64,000 nucleotides of DNA from 67-14 sp035502775 (GCA_035502775.1 DATJUB010000078.1:62001-126000); one strand, 5' to 3'. Shown: positions 42,329 to 51,018, numbered from the stretch's first letter. Program-made: numbers and translations. Notes: generated by a model from the letters alone, not told the origin.

Positions 42329-43300
42329 ATGAGTTTTCCAGCGACGCGCCTGCGGCGACTTCGTCGGACCCCGGCCCTGCGTGGCCTGGTCCGTGAGACT
42401 CACCTGTCGCCGAGTGACCTGATCCAGCCTTTGTTCGTGACCGCCGGGACCGGGGTGCGGGAGGAGATAGGGGCGATGCCCGGAGTCTCGCGATTCTCGA
42501 TCTCCGAGCTGGTCGAGGAGGCCGGGGCTGTCCGGGAGGCCGGAGTTCCCGCCGTGCTGCTCTTTGGCATCCCCGGAGAGAAGGACGAGGTGGGATCCGG
42601 AGCCTACGACGAGGAGGGGATCGTCCAGATGGCGATCCGCGCCCTGAAGGAGGCCCATCCCGATCTCGTGGTGATCACCGATGTCTGTCTCTGTGAATAC
42701 ACCTCGCATGGTCAGTGCGGGTTCGTGCGCGAAGGCGAGGTGGACAACGATGTCACTGTGGAGCTGCTCGCGAAGACCGCGATCTCACATGCCGAAGCCG
42801 GGGCCGACATCGTGGCGCCCAGCGACATGATGGACGGACGAATCGGCTCGATCCGGTATCAGCTGGACGAGGAGGGACACCCGAACGTCGCGATCATCTC
42901 CTATGCCGCCAAGTATTCGTCGGCTTTCTATGGTCCGTTCAGGGAGGCGGCCGACTCGGCGCCTTCGTTCGGAGATCGCCACGGGTACCAGATGGATCCC
43001 GCCAACGGGGACGAAGCGATCCGGGAGGCGAACCTGGACCTCGAGGAGGGCGCCGACGCGCTCATGATCAAGCCCGCAAGCCACTATCTCGACATTGTGC
43101 GGCGGGTCAAGGACGAGACCGGCGCACCGGTGGCGGCCTACCAGGTGTCCGGTGAGTACTCGATGCTGAAAGCGGCCGGAGCCAACGGATGGATCGACGA
43201 ACGCCGGGCCGCGACCGAGGCGCTGATCTCGATGAGACGGGCCGGCGCGGATTTCATTGTGACCTACTACGCCAAGGAGGCAGCCCTGTGGCTGGCCTGA
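42329..43300 (+). CDS. hemB: Delta-aminolevulinic acid dehydratase (porphobilinogen synthase)
   Basis: Condenses two 5-aminolevulinate molecules to porphobilinogen; 323 residues. DVCLCEYTSHGQCG carries the three cysteines of the zinc-dependent class, with Gln where His is common. The Schiff-base lysines lie in ISYAAKYSSAFYGPFREA and ALMIKPASHYLD. It heads the heme/respiration series; its 3' end overlaps the AhbAB gene by 13 nt and contains that gene's AAGGAGG Shine-Dalgarno (43274-43280). Confidence 0.97.
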   Translation: MSFPATRLRRLRRTPALRGLVRETHLSPSDLIQPLFVTAGTGVREEIGAMPGVSRFSISELVEEAGAVREAGVPAVLLFGIPGEKDEVGSGAYDEEGIVQMAIRALKEAHPDLVVITDVCLCEYTSHGQCGFVREGEVDNDVTVELLAKTAISHAEAGADIVAPSDMMDGRIGSIRYQLDEEGHPNVAIISYAAKYSSAFYGPFREAADSAPSFGDRHGYQMDPANGDEAIREANLDLEEGADALMIKPASHYLDIVRRVKDETGAPVAAYQVSGEYSMLKAAGANGWIDERRAATEALISMRRAGADFIVTYYAKEAALWLA

Positions 43301-44391
43301 GCAGATCCGCGCCGTCGGCGCCGAAGCTGAAGATCCGTTCTCGCAAGGACGGGGCGGCGATCGCGCTGGACGACGTCGACAAGCGACTGATGAACGTCCT
43401 GCAATCCGGTTTCCCGCTGGTTCGTGAGCCTTTCTCCGCGATGGCCGGTGAAACCGGGATTTCCCTCAGTGAAACGCTCGAGCGCACCAATCGCCTGCTC
43501 GACAACCGGATCATCCGGGAGATCACGCCGATCTTCGACACCCGTGCTCTCGGGTACAGCTCGATGCTGGTCGCGGCCAAGGTCGATTCGGAGAATCCGC
43601 AGCGGGCCGCGGCCGTGGTTAACGCCCATCCGGGGGTTTCACACAACTATCTGCGCAACCACGAGTTCAATCTCTGGTTCACGATCGCGACCCCGCCCGA
43701 TTCCCGGCTGGGCCTCGAGGGATCGCTCGAGGCGCTGATGAAGGAGGCGGGCGCCGAATCGATGCGCCAGCTGCCGACCCTGACCCTTTTCAAGATCAAC
43801 ATGAATCTCGAGATGGAAGGTGACACCGAGGCGCTCTCCAAGACCGCCGAGGCGGTGCCGCCGCGTGAGATCGAGGCTCAGCCCTATGACGACCGGGACA
43901 TCGCGGTGGTCAAGGCACTGCAGGGTCCGATGGCCGCGATTCCCCGTCCCTACGACGAGGCCGCCGAAGAGGTGGGCATGCCGGTCGGCGAATTCCTGAC
44001 GCATCTCGAGGGCATGAAGGACCGGCACCTGCTCCGGCGGGTCGCGGCGATCCTCTATCACCGCAGGGCCGGATTCTCGGCCAACGGCATGGGTGTCTGG
44101 AAGGTTCCGGAGGAGGACATCATCAGCACCGGCCGTCGCATGGCTTCCTTCCGCGGCGTTTCCCACTGCTACCAACGGCCGACCTACGAGGATTGGCCCT
44201 ACAGCGTCTTCACCATGGCTCACGGCCGCTCGAAGGAGGAGTGCGACTCCATCCTCGACTCGATCGCCGCCGAGTGCGGCATGGGTCCCGACGATCGGGC
44301 CACGCTCTACTCGTCGACGGAATACAAGAAGATCCGCCTGCGGTATTTCACCGACGACTACCGCATGTGGGAAGAGGCTCATGGCGCCTGA
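43288..44391 (+). CDS. Fused AhbA-AhbB siroheme decarboxylase-like (NirDL/Lrp-type) protein
   Basis: A 367-residue protein starting at GTG 43288, 7 nt after AAGGAGG. It consists of two tandem Lrp/AsnC-like halves. Residues about 26-180 have DDVDKRLMNVLQSGFPLV, ITPIFDTRALGYSSMLVA, GVSHNYLRNHEFNLWFT and LPTLTLFKINM, as in AhbA/NirL. Residues about 195-360 have AILYHRRAGFSANGMGVWKVP, VSHCYQRPTYEDWPYSVFTM and STEYKKIRLRYF, as in AhbB/NirD. Siroheme decarboxylases remove the C12 and C18 acetate carboxyls of siroheme in the alternative heme and heme d1 routes. Annotation pipelines often call these AsnC regulators. Its place between hemB and hemL favours a tetrapyrrole role, as enzyme or heme-sensing regulator. 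Confidence 0.8.
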   Translation: MAGLSRSAPSAPKLKIRSRKDGAAIALDDVDKRLMNVLQSGFPLVREPFSAMAGETGISLSETLERTNRLLDNRIIREITPIFDTRALGYSSMLVAAKVDSENPQRAAAVVNAHPGVSHNYLRNHEFNLWFTIATPPDSRLGLEGSLEALMKEAGAESMRQLPTLTLFKINMNLEMEGDTEALSKTAEAVPPREIEAQPYDDRDIAVVKALQGPMAAIPRPYDEAAEEVGMPVGEFLTHLEGMKDRHLLRRVAAILYHRRAGFSANGMGVWKVPEEDIISTGRRMASFRGVSHCYQRPTYEDWPYSVFTMAHGRSKEECDSILDSIAAECGMGPDDRATLYSSTEYKKIRLRYFTDDYRMWEEAHGA

Positions 44392-45679
44392 GGTGCCGTC
44401 CTCGGGTGGAGAGTTCCCGACAGACTCAGAACTCTTCGAACGGGCCCGCCGAGTCCTGCCGGGGGGAGTCAACAGCCCGGTCCGGGCGATGCGGCAGATC
44501 GGTCGCGAGCCTGTTTTTCTGGCCAGTGGCGAAGGATGCCGGGTGACCGACCGTGAAGGGCGCGTCTACATCGACTGGATCTCCTCGTGGGGCCCACTGA
44601 TTCTGGGCCATGCCGATCCCGCGGTGATCGCGGCGGTCACGGCCGCCGCCGCCCGGGGGACGACTTTCGGCGCCGCGACCGAAGGGGAGGTCGAGCTCGC
44701 CGAGGAGATCGCCGGCCGGATGCCGTCAGTCGAGATGATCCGGATGACCAGCTCCGGCACCGAGGCCGCGATGAGCGCGTCCCGGCTCGCCCGCGCGGTC
44801 ACCGGCCGCGAGGTCCTCGTGAAGTTCTCCGGCGCCTACCACGGACATTCCGATGGCCTGCTCGCCGATGCTGGATCCGGGGTCGCCACCCTGGCCGTGC
44901 CTTCGGGACCCGGAGTGCCGGCGGCCCAGGCGGCCGGCACCGTGGTCATCCCGTGGAACGACCGGGAGGCGGCCGCCGACGCTCTGCGCAAGCATGAGGT
45001 CGCGGCGATCCTGGTCGAGCCGATCGCCGCGAACATGGGCCTGGTTCCACCGGAGGACGGGTTTCTCGAGTTCCTGCGTGAGCGGACCTCGGCCGCGGGA
45101 TCGCTGCTGATCTTCGATGAGGTGATCACCGGCTTCCGGGTGGCCCGCGGCGGCGCCCAGGAGCTCTACGGCATCGAACCCGACCTGACGGTGATGGGCA
45201 AGATTGTCGGCGGCGGACTGCCCGCAGCCGCATTCGGCGGTCCGCGTGAATACATGGAACGGATCGCCCCGGCCGGCGACGTCTACCAGGCCGGCACGCT
45301 CTCGGGAAATCCCCTTGCCGTGGCGGCGGGCCTGGCCACGCTCGAGCAGCTGAACGCCGGAGCCTACGAACGTCTCGGCCGACTGACCGACCGGCTCACC
45401 GAGGGTCTGGAGAAGATCGCCTCGGGCCGCCCGCTCCAGGTCGCCTCGGCGCCCGGGCTGGTCACGCTCTTCTTCCGGGACGCGCCGGTGCGAAACTTCG
45501 CCGACGCAATGAATACCGACCTTGACGCCCACGCCCGTTTCTGCCGCCTGATGCTCGATCGGGGCATCTACCTTCCGCCAGCCCAGTTCGAGGCCTGGTT
45601 CGTGTCCCTGGCACACGATGAGGCGGCCATAGACGAAACCCTGGAAGCCGCCAGGCTTTCCCTGGACGAGATTCCATGA
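44381..45679 (+). CDS. hemL: Glutamate-1-semialdehyde 2,1-aminomutase
   Basis: A 432-residue PLP enzyme producing 5-aminolevulinate by the C5 route. ATG 44381 overlaps the preceding stop by 11 nt and follows GAAGAGG; the longer frame starting at 44093 is not needed. Motifs: VLPGGVNSPVRA, MTSSGTEAAMSA, YHGHSDGLL, FDEVITGFRV and the PLP lysine in MGKIVGGGLP. No hemA is present in the window. The last bases overlap the next gene as ATGA. Confidence 0.97.
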   Translation: MAPEVPSSGGEFPTDSELFERARRVLPGGVNSPVRAMRQIGREPVFLASGEGCRVTDREGRVYIDWISSWGPLILGHADPAVIAAVTAAAARGTTFGAATEGEVELAEEIAGRMPSVEMIRMTSSGTEAAMSASRLARAVTGREVLVKFSGAYHGHSDGLLADAGSGVATLAVPSGPGVPAAQAAGTVVIPWNDREAAADALRKHEVAAILVEPIAANMGLVPPEDGFLEFLRERTSAAGSLLIFDEVITGFRVARGGAQELYGIEPDLTVMGKIVGGGLPAAAFGGPREYMERIAPAGDVYQAGTLSGNPLAVAAGLATLEQLNAGAYERLGRLTDRLTEGLEKIASGRPLQVASAPGLVTLFFRDAPVRNFADAMNTDLDAHARFCRLMLDRGIYLPPAQFEAWFVSLAHDEAAIDETLEAARLSLDEIP

Positions 45680-46269
45680 GCCGAACAGACCCCGGCGATG
45701 CCCTGCGGACGCTGAGAGAGCGGATCGCTCTCGAAGGCGAGCCGCTTTCCGGCCATCTGACCGAGTCCCTGGACCGGCCGGCCTTCGGTGAACTGGCCGC
45801 GGCCGGTCCCCGGACCTCGGCCGCGCCCTCCGAGTACGCGTTCGTGGTCGAGGCCGTCCGCGAGGGCTATCTCTGTCACTACGGAACCTCGAGACTCCTC
45901 AGCGGGCCCGACCCGGACCTCGCCCTTCTCGCCGGTGACCTGTTCTACGCGATCGGCATCAACGGATTGTCGCGACTCGACGATCCTGAATCCGTAGGAA
46001 TCTTGTCGGATTTGATCCGAGTCGCCGCGGAGCTCCGGGCCGAGGATGAGACCGAAATGGCCGAGGCTTTGTGGCTCGCCCAACTTTTGGCTCTGGCATG
46101 CGGAAGCAGCCCCGAACTTTCGGGATTGATCGCGGCCGTGGAACGACGAGAAAACAGATCGCTCGAAGGTTTGAAAGAGTGGTCGGAGAACACGGCTGAA
46201 ACCAACGGTCTGGGGCGAGCGTTCCTAGTGGCGCACAACGCAATAGACTTCCGGCCCACCAACCTCTAG
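45676..46269 (+). CDS. Conserved-looking protein of unknown function between hemL and qcrA
   Basis: A 197-residue soluble, mostly helical protein translationally coupled to hemL (ATGA overlap) and 4 nt before the Rieske gene. No known domain was recognised with confidence. A central stretch (LLAGDLFYAIGINGLSRLDD, then VGILSDLIRVAAEL) faintly resembles the small subunit of heptaprenyl diphosphate synthase (HepS). That would fit the polyprenyl synthase gene 3 kb downstream. This is speculation; a role in assembling the cytochrome complex is equally open. Confidence 0.7.
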   Translation: MSRTDPGDALRTLRERIALEGEPLSGHLTESLDRPAFGELAAAGPRTSAAPSEYAFVVEAVREGYLCHYGTSRLLSGPDPDLALLAGDLFYAIGINGLSRLDDPESVGILSDLIRVAAELRAEDETEMAEALWLAQLLALACGSSPELSGLIAAVERRENRSLEGLKEWSENTAETNGLGRAFLVAHNAIDFRPTNL

Positions 46270-46273
46270 AGAC

Positions 46274-46948
46274 TTGTCCGACTCGCAAAACAAAAACCTC
46301 TCCGCGGAGGATCGTCCCCGCACGAAGCTCCCAGAAGCCCAGCCTCGAAGCTACTTCGAGGGTGAGTCCCTGACCCGACGCAAAGTCTTCACCGTGGCCA
46401 GCCAGGCCGTCGGTGGAATCGCCGGCGCCGCCGTCGTGCTGCCGGTCGTCGGATTCGCACTCGCTCCCGTCTTCACCAGACCGAAGGAGCGGTGGGAATC
46501 AGTCGGCAAGGTCGAGGACTTCGGTCCCGAGACCTACCGCCAGGTCGTCTTCACCGAGATCACCGGAATCGGTGAAGCCGGGAAGACCACGGCCTACGTG
46601 CGCCAGGGATCCGAAAAGTACGACGAGGATCCCTCCGAGTACATCGCGATCTCGACCCGCTGTGCCCACCTCGGCTGTCCGGTCCGCTTCGTCCAGGCCG
46701 CCGCGAACTTCATCTGCCCCTGCCACGGTGGCGTCTACGACTTCGAAGGCAAGCGCATCGGCGGACCGCCGGTTCGTCCGCTTGACCGTTTTCAGACCCG
46801 CGTCAAGAGCGGGCACGTCGAGCTCGGTCCGCGATACAGCGTGACCAACCAGCTCAAGGCCGTGCGCGTTCGTGACCCCGGGGAGTTCACCGGCGGTATC
46901 TGGGAGTTCCTGTACCCGCCTCGTCCCACCACCTTCCCGCCCCCGTGA
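46274..46948 (+). CDS. qcrA: Rieske iron-sulfur subunit of menaquinol:cytochrome c reductase
   Basis: A 224-residue membrane-anchored 2Fe-2S protein. The ligands are Cys130-x-His132 and Cys148-x2-His151 in CAHLGC and CPCHGG, with Cys135 and Cys150 for the disulfide. A twin-arginine-like TRRKVF (residues 34-39) precedes the single membrane helix (about 42-66), so export by Tat is likely; tatA and tatC are downstream. The start is TTG 46274. It oxidises menaquinol at the Qo site with the cytochrome b subunits that follow. Confidence 0.96.
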   Translation: MSDSQNKNLSAEDRPRTKLPEAQPRSYFEGESLTRRKVFTVASQAVGGIAGAAVVLPVVGFALAPVFTRPKERWESVGKVEDFGPETYRQVVFTEITGIGEAGKTTAYVRQGSEKYDEDPSEYIAISTRCAHLGCPVRFVQAAANFICPCHGGVYDFEGKRIGGPPVRPLDRFQTRVKSGHVELGPRYSVTNQLKAVRVRDPGEFTGGIWEFLYPPRPTTFPPP

Positions 46949-46958
46949 TCGATAGACA

Positions 46959-47960
46959 ATGAAGCTGCCATTCCCCTCAAAGAAGTCGAAGCAGGCCGAC
47001 CCGGCCATCGACGAATCCGCAACGGCCGAGCCCAAGCTCAGCCGCAGTGAGAAGCTGGCCAAGCACAAGGAGCTGGCCACCCACCACGGCACCGAAGGCG
47101 CGATCGACGTCGCCGGCTGGGTCGACTCACGGACCAACGCCTCCGGGATCTACACGGCGCTCGCCGCCCGCAAGGTCCCCAAGGGCACGAACTGGTTCTA
47201 CACACTGGGTTCGGCGACGATGTTCATCTTCGCGATGCAGGCGATCACCGGCGTGTTCCTCTCGATGTACTACACGCCGTCGGCCACCCAGGCCTACGCC
47301 TCGATCACGCACATGACCAACGAGGTGTTCCTCGGAGAGTTCGTGCGCGGTCTCCACAAGTGGGGCGCCAGCCTCATGATCATCCTGATCTTCCTGCACA
47401 TGGCGCGCACCTTCTTCTTCGGTGCCTACAAGTACCCGCGTGAGCTCAACTGGGTGATCGGCGTCGTACTGCTGATCCTGACCATGGTCATGGGTCTCAC
47501 CGGATACCTGCTGCCCTTCGACCAGAGGTCCTTCTGGGCGACGATCGTGGCCAACAACATCACCGCGTCCGGCCCCGTGGTCGGCCCCTATCTGGCGGAC
47601 TTCCTCAGAGCCGGCCCCGACTTCAGCGCCACCACTCTGTCCCGTTTCTATGCCCTGCACATGATGGTCGTGCCCGGGCTGATCGGCGCCCTGATCGGCG
47701 CTCACCTGTTCCTCGTCGTCAAGCTCGGCACGACGGCCCCGCCGTGGATCCGGGCGGACCGTCCGAAGAACGCCCAGCGCACCGAGATGGTCGCGGCCGG
47801 CATGGCTTCCGCCGATGCCGAAGAGGTGCCCGTGGCCGCCGCCGGTGTGGCGGCGGAAGCTCCGGCCGAGACCGAGGCGGAGGCTCCCGCCGACACCGAA
47901 GCCCCGGCTGATGCGCAGACCGATACCGACACCGATTCCGGAGAGGAGGCCTCCTCGTGA
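46959..47960 (+). CDS. qcrB: Cytochrome b6-like subunit (QcrB)
   Basis: A 333-residue protein with four membrane helices in the b6 (N-terminal cytochrome b) layout. The heme-ligand histidines are in LHKWGASLM/IFLHMAR, 13 residues apart, and in ALHMMVVP/LIGAHLFL, 14 residues apart; this 13/14 spacing is that of b6 and Bacillus QcrB. A hydrophilic N-terminus (about 1-65) and an Ala/Glu/Asp-rich C-terminal tail (about 285-333) are unusual additions. The stop overlaps qcrC (GTGA). Confidence 0.96.
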   Translation: MKLPFPSKKSKQADPAIDESATAEPKLSRSEKLAKHKELATHHGTEGAIDVAGWVDSRTNASGIYTALAARKVPKGTNWFYTLGSATMFIFAMQAITGVFLSMYYTPSATQAYASITHMTNEVFLGEFVRGLHKWGASLMIILIFLHMARTFFFGAYKYPRELNWVIGVVLLILTMVMGLTGYLLPFDQRSFWATIVANNITASGPVVGPYLADFLRAGPDFSATTLSRFYALHMMVVPGLIGALIGAHLFLVVKLGTTAPPWIRADRPKNAQRTEMVAAGMASADAEEVPVAAAGVAAEAPAETEAEAPADTEAPADAQTDTDTDSGEEASS

Positions 47961-48661
47961 ACGCACGTGAAAAGGAGGACTACCTCCGCGAGTACGAGCA
48001 GCTGAAGAAGAAGGGCAAGCCGTTCTTCCCGTACGCGATCATGAAGGACTCGGTGATGTTCCTCGTGGTCGCCGCGGTCCTGATCACGATGTCGCTGGTC
48101 ATGGGTGCGGAACAGGGTCCGAAGGCCGACCCGACCACCACCACCTACACCCCGCGTCCCGAGTGGTACTTCTTCTTCCTGTTCGAGCTGCTGCGCGTGA
48201 TCAAGCCGCCGGCCTTCACGCCGATCGCGACCGTCGGCGTGCCGACCATCTGCATGGTCCTGCTCCTGCTCCTGCCGTTCTACGACCGGGGTCCCGAACG
48301 GATTCCGTGGAAGCGGCCGATCGCCAGCATCACCGGCATCATGATCATCATCGCGATGGCCTACCTGACCTACCTCGGTGCCTCGAGCGGATCCCCGACC
48401 GAGATCGAACTCGAGACGAATCCGAAGTACGAGGCCGGCAAGCAGATCGTCGCCCAGTCGGGCTGTCTCGCCTGTCACTCGATCGGCGAGAACGGCGCCC
48501 ACGGCGGTCTCGGACCGGATCTCACCGACATCGGTTCGAAGGTCCCCCGTTCGGCGATCAAGCGATCGGTTGAAATCGGGCCGGGCATCATGCCCTCCTT
48601 CCGTGGTCTCGGCGAGAAGGACCTAAACGAAGTGGCCGATTACCTGGCCTCTCTCGACTAG
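47957..48661 (+). CDS. qcrC: Cytochrome b subunit IV fused to cytochrome c (QcrC, Bacillus type)
   Basis: A 234-residue protein. Residues 1-145 form the subunit IV part with three helices and the Qo motif RPEWYFFFLFELLR. Residues about 155-234 form a class I cytochrome c with CLACHSIG and a later Met ligand in IMPSFRGL. Fusion of subunit IV with a monoheme cytochrome c is the arrangement of Bacillus QcrC, not the diheme QcrC of other Actinobacteria. Confidence 0.95.
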   Translation: MNAREKEDYLREYEQLKKKGKPFFPYAIMKDSVMFLVVAAVLITMSLVMGAEQGPKADPTTTTYTPRPEWYFFFLFELLRVIKPPAFTPIATVGVPTICMVLLLLLPFYDRGPERIPWKRPIASITGIMIIIAMAYLTYLGASSGSPTEIELETNPKYEAGKQIVAQSGCLACHSIGENGAHGGLGPDLTDIGSKVPRSAIKRSVEIGPGIMPSFRGLGEKDLNEVADYLASLD

Positions 48662-48670
48662 GACCTCTTC

Positions 48671-49393
48671 ATGAGCGAGACGCCTCCCCAGAGAGGCGAC
48701 GAGCAGTTCAGCGGTCAGGTCAACTCGATGTTCGACCGGATCAGCGGTGTGTACGACCGCATGAACAGCGTGATGACCGCGGGTCTCGACCAGACCTGGC
48801 GTGAGCGCGCCGCCGACCGGGTCCGTCTCGAGCCCGGCCAGAAAGCCCTCGATCTCTGCTGCGGAACCGGCGATCTGGCCCTGGCCCTGGCGGAACGGGT
48901 AGGCAGCGAGGGCAGCGTCACGGGTGCCGACTTCTCCCGTCCGATGCTGGAGCTGGCCGGCAAGAAAGCCGCCGCGGAAGGAGCGGACCAGGTCATCTTC
49001 GAATGGGCCGACGCACTTGACCTTCCCTACGAAGACGAGAGCTTCGACGCGGTCACGATCTCCTTCGGGGCCCGCAATCTGGCTGATCTTCCGAAAGGAC
49101 TTTCCGAAATGCACCGGGTGCTGAAGCCCGGGGGGCGCCTCGCGATCCTCGAGATCACCCAGCCCCGCCGCCAGCCGCTCGCGACCTTCTTCGGTATCTG
49201 GTTCGACCGGGTAGTGCCGGTGCTCGGCAAACTGGCCGGCGATTCTTCGGCCTACACCTACCTCCCGGAATCGGTTCGCAGTTTTCCCGATGCCGAAACG
49301 CTCGGTGAGCGGCTCGACCAGGCCGGATTCCGCCATGTTCGCTGGACGCTCATGGCGGGCAGCATCATCGCGCTTCACTCTGGAGTTAAGTGA
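48671..49393 (+). CDS. menG: Demethylmenaquinone methyltransferase
   Basis: A 240-residue SAM methyltransferase of the UbiE/MenG family: MFDRISGVYDRMNSVMTAGLDQTWR, LDLCCGTGDLALALAE, ITISFGARNLAD-like VTISFGARNLADLP and GRLAILEITQP. It performs the last step of menaquinone synthesis. It lies between the quinol reductase genes and the polyprenyl synthase, consistent with MK rather than ubiquinone. The stop overlaps the next GTG by 4 nt. Confidence 0.95.
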   Translation: MSETPPQRGDEQFSGQVNSMFDRISGVYDRMNSVMTAGLDQTWRERAADRVRLEPGQKALDLCCGTGDLALALAERVGSEGSVTGADFSRPMLELAGKKAAAEGADQVIFEWADALDLPYEDESFDAVTISFGARNLADLPKGLSEMHRVLKPGGRLAILEITQPRRQPLATFFGIWFDRVVPVLGKLAGDSSAYTYLPESVRSFPDAETLGERLDQAGFRHVRWTLMAGSIIALHSGVK

Positions 49394-50370
49394 GTGAGGA
49401 GCGCTCAGCGCCCGAGCCGGTAACGGCGGTAATCGATGCGGCCGGCGCCTGGCTGCCACAGGGCCTGGAGATGGTCGAAGCGGGTCTGACCGCCGCTGTC
49501 GATCATGATGGTGCCCTCTCGGAGGACGCCGTGACCACCCTGAAGGCCGGCGGCAAGAGGATGCGGCCGATGCTCGTCCTGCTCTGCGCCGGCCCGGACG
49601 GAGGCGACGCGGCGGTTCGCGCCGGGATCGCGGTCGAACTGGTTCACATGGCGAGCCTGGTCCACGACGACGTGCTTGACCGGGCGCCCCTCCGCCGCGG
49701 CATGCCGACCGTGTACGCACGTTCCGGAAGGGGAGCGGCCACCTCGGTCGGGGACCAGCTCTTCGCCACCGCCTTCCGGGTCCTGGTCGACGGCGGTGAT
49801 CACGAAGCGGTGGCGGAACTCAGCCGGACCGCGGTCGACCTGGCGCGAGGAGAATTGATGCAGCGCCGGGGTGCGTTCAACCTCCGGCTCGAAGAATCCG
49901 AGTACTTCGAGCGCTGCGGACTGAAGACAGGCCGGCTCTTCGAAGCGGCCTGTGTGCTCGGCCGATCCACGGTGGAACCCGGCCAGGCCGGCGTGATCTC
50001 ACTCTTCGGCCACCGGATCGGACTCGCGTTCCAGATGCTGGACGACGTTCTGGATATCGCGGGGCCGCCATCCCGCACCGGCAAGGCGCGAGGCACCGAC
50101 CTGCTCGACGGCACCGTGACCCTGCCGCTGATAGTCGCCGCGGCGATCGAGCCGGCCCTGCTCGAAAGCGACCTGCACCGGCTCGACGAGGCGTCGGCCG
50201 AAGTTCTCTGCGACCGGATCGCGGCCACCGGTGCCCTCAATCAGGTCCGCGAACGGGCGATGGGAATGATCGACGAAGCGAAGGCCGGGCTCGCTTCGGC
50301 CGGACTTGATTCCGAACAGAGGCAGCTGCTCGAACTGATCGCCGACGGGGTCGTCCTCCGCTACAGCTGA
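49390..50370 (+). CDS. Polyprenyl diphosphate synthase (menaquinone side chain)
   Basis: A 326-residue trans-prenyltransferase. The first Asp-rich motif is LVHDDVLDRAPLRRG, the second FQMLDDVLDIAG, with GGKRMRPML upstream as the IPP-binding lysine-arginine region. Product length cannot be read reliably from sequence. The menG neighbour points to the menaquinone side chain, usually C40-C45 in Actinobacteria. GTG 49390 overlaps the menG stop. Confidence 0.9.
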   Translation: MSEERSAPEPVTAVIDAAGAWLPQGLEMVEAGLTAAVDHDGALSEDAVTTLKAGGKRMRPMLVLLCAGPDGGDAAVRAGIAVELVHMASLVHDDVLDRAPLRRGMPTVYARSGRGAATSVGDQLFATAFRVLVDGGDHEAVAELSRTAVDLARGELMQRRGAFNLRLEESEYFERCGLKTGRLFEAACVLGRSTVEPGQAGVISLFGHRIGLAFQMLDDVLDIAGPPSRTGKARGTDLLDGTVTLPLIVAAAIEPALLESDLHRLDEASAEVLCDRIAATGALNQVRERAMGMIDEAKAGLASAGLDSEQRQLLELIADGVVLRYS

Positions 50371-50414
50371 GACGAAGGGCGATCTCAGGCCCAGTTCTGG
50401 AATACTCCCCGGCC

Positions 50415-50981
50415 ATGGTGCTCAGCGACCATACGATCCGGGAAGAGATCGAAAAGGAACGGATCCTGATCGATCCCTTCGAGCCGGACCTGATCCAGCC
50501 GTCGAGCGTCGATCTGCGGGTCGACTCCAGCTATCGGGTCTTCAACAACTCGCGCTACCCGTTCATCGACGTGCGCAAGCCGATGGAAGACCTCACCACC
50601 TTGGTCAAGCCCGAGGAGGGCGAACCCTTCATCCTCCATCCCGGTGAGTTCGTTCTCGGCCAGACACTCGAACGGGTGACCCTGCCGAACGATCTGGTCG
50701 CACGACTCGAAGGCAAGAGCTCGCTCGGGCGGCTCGGCCTGCTGATCCACTCCACCGCGGGCTTCGTCGACGCCGGCTTCTCCGGCAACCTCACCCTCGA
50801 GCTTTCCAACGTCGCCAACCTGCCGATCACGATCTACCACGGAATGCCGATCGGGCAACTTTCCTTCATGAGAATGGACCGGGCTGTGGACAGCCCCTAC
50901 GGAAGCGAACTCAACGGTTCGAAGTACCAAGGCCAGGCCGAACCGACCGCTTCCCGCTACTACCTCAACTTCAAGGACTGA
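50415..50981 (+). CDS. dcd: dCTP deaminase (probably dUMP-forming)
   Basis: A 188-residue trimeric nucleotide deaminase: QPSSVDLRVDSSYRVF, LEGKSSLGRLGLLIHSTAGFVD, AGFSGNLTLELSNVANLPI. The HSTAGFVDAGFSG stretch resembles the bifunctional DCD-DUT of M. tuberculosis and Methanocaldococcus, which makes dUMP directly from dCTP. GAATAC about 15 nt upstream of the ATG could be part of its own promoter. Confidence 0.93.
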   Translation: MVLSDHTIREEIEKERILIDPFEPDLIQPSSVDLRVDSSYRVFNNSRYPFIDVRKPMEDLTTLVKPEEGEPFILHPGEFVLGQTLERVTLPNDLVARLEGKSSLGRLGLLIHSTAGFVDAGFSGNLTLELSNVANLPITIYHGMPIGQLSFMRMDRAVDSPYGSELNGSKYQGQAEPTASRYYLNFKD

Positions 50982-51018
50982 TCCACGGCCGAGATGGCCG
51001 CGTAGGTACCATCAACTT

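Noticed and set aside
43189..43287. Upstream start for the AhbA-AhbB gene
   Set aside because: This region is hemB coding sequence in another frame; GTG 43288 has an ideal AAGGAGG.
44093..44380. Upstream start for hemL
   Set aside because: It would read through the 3' third of the AhbA-AhbB gene in another frame; ATG 44381 gives the standard HemL start.
43288..44391. Plain AsnC/Lrp transcriptional regulator
   Set aside because: Both halves carry the AhbA/AhbB-specific His-containing motifs and the gene is between hemB and hemL; regulation remains possible but is not the best first call.
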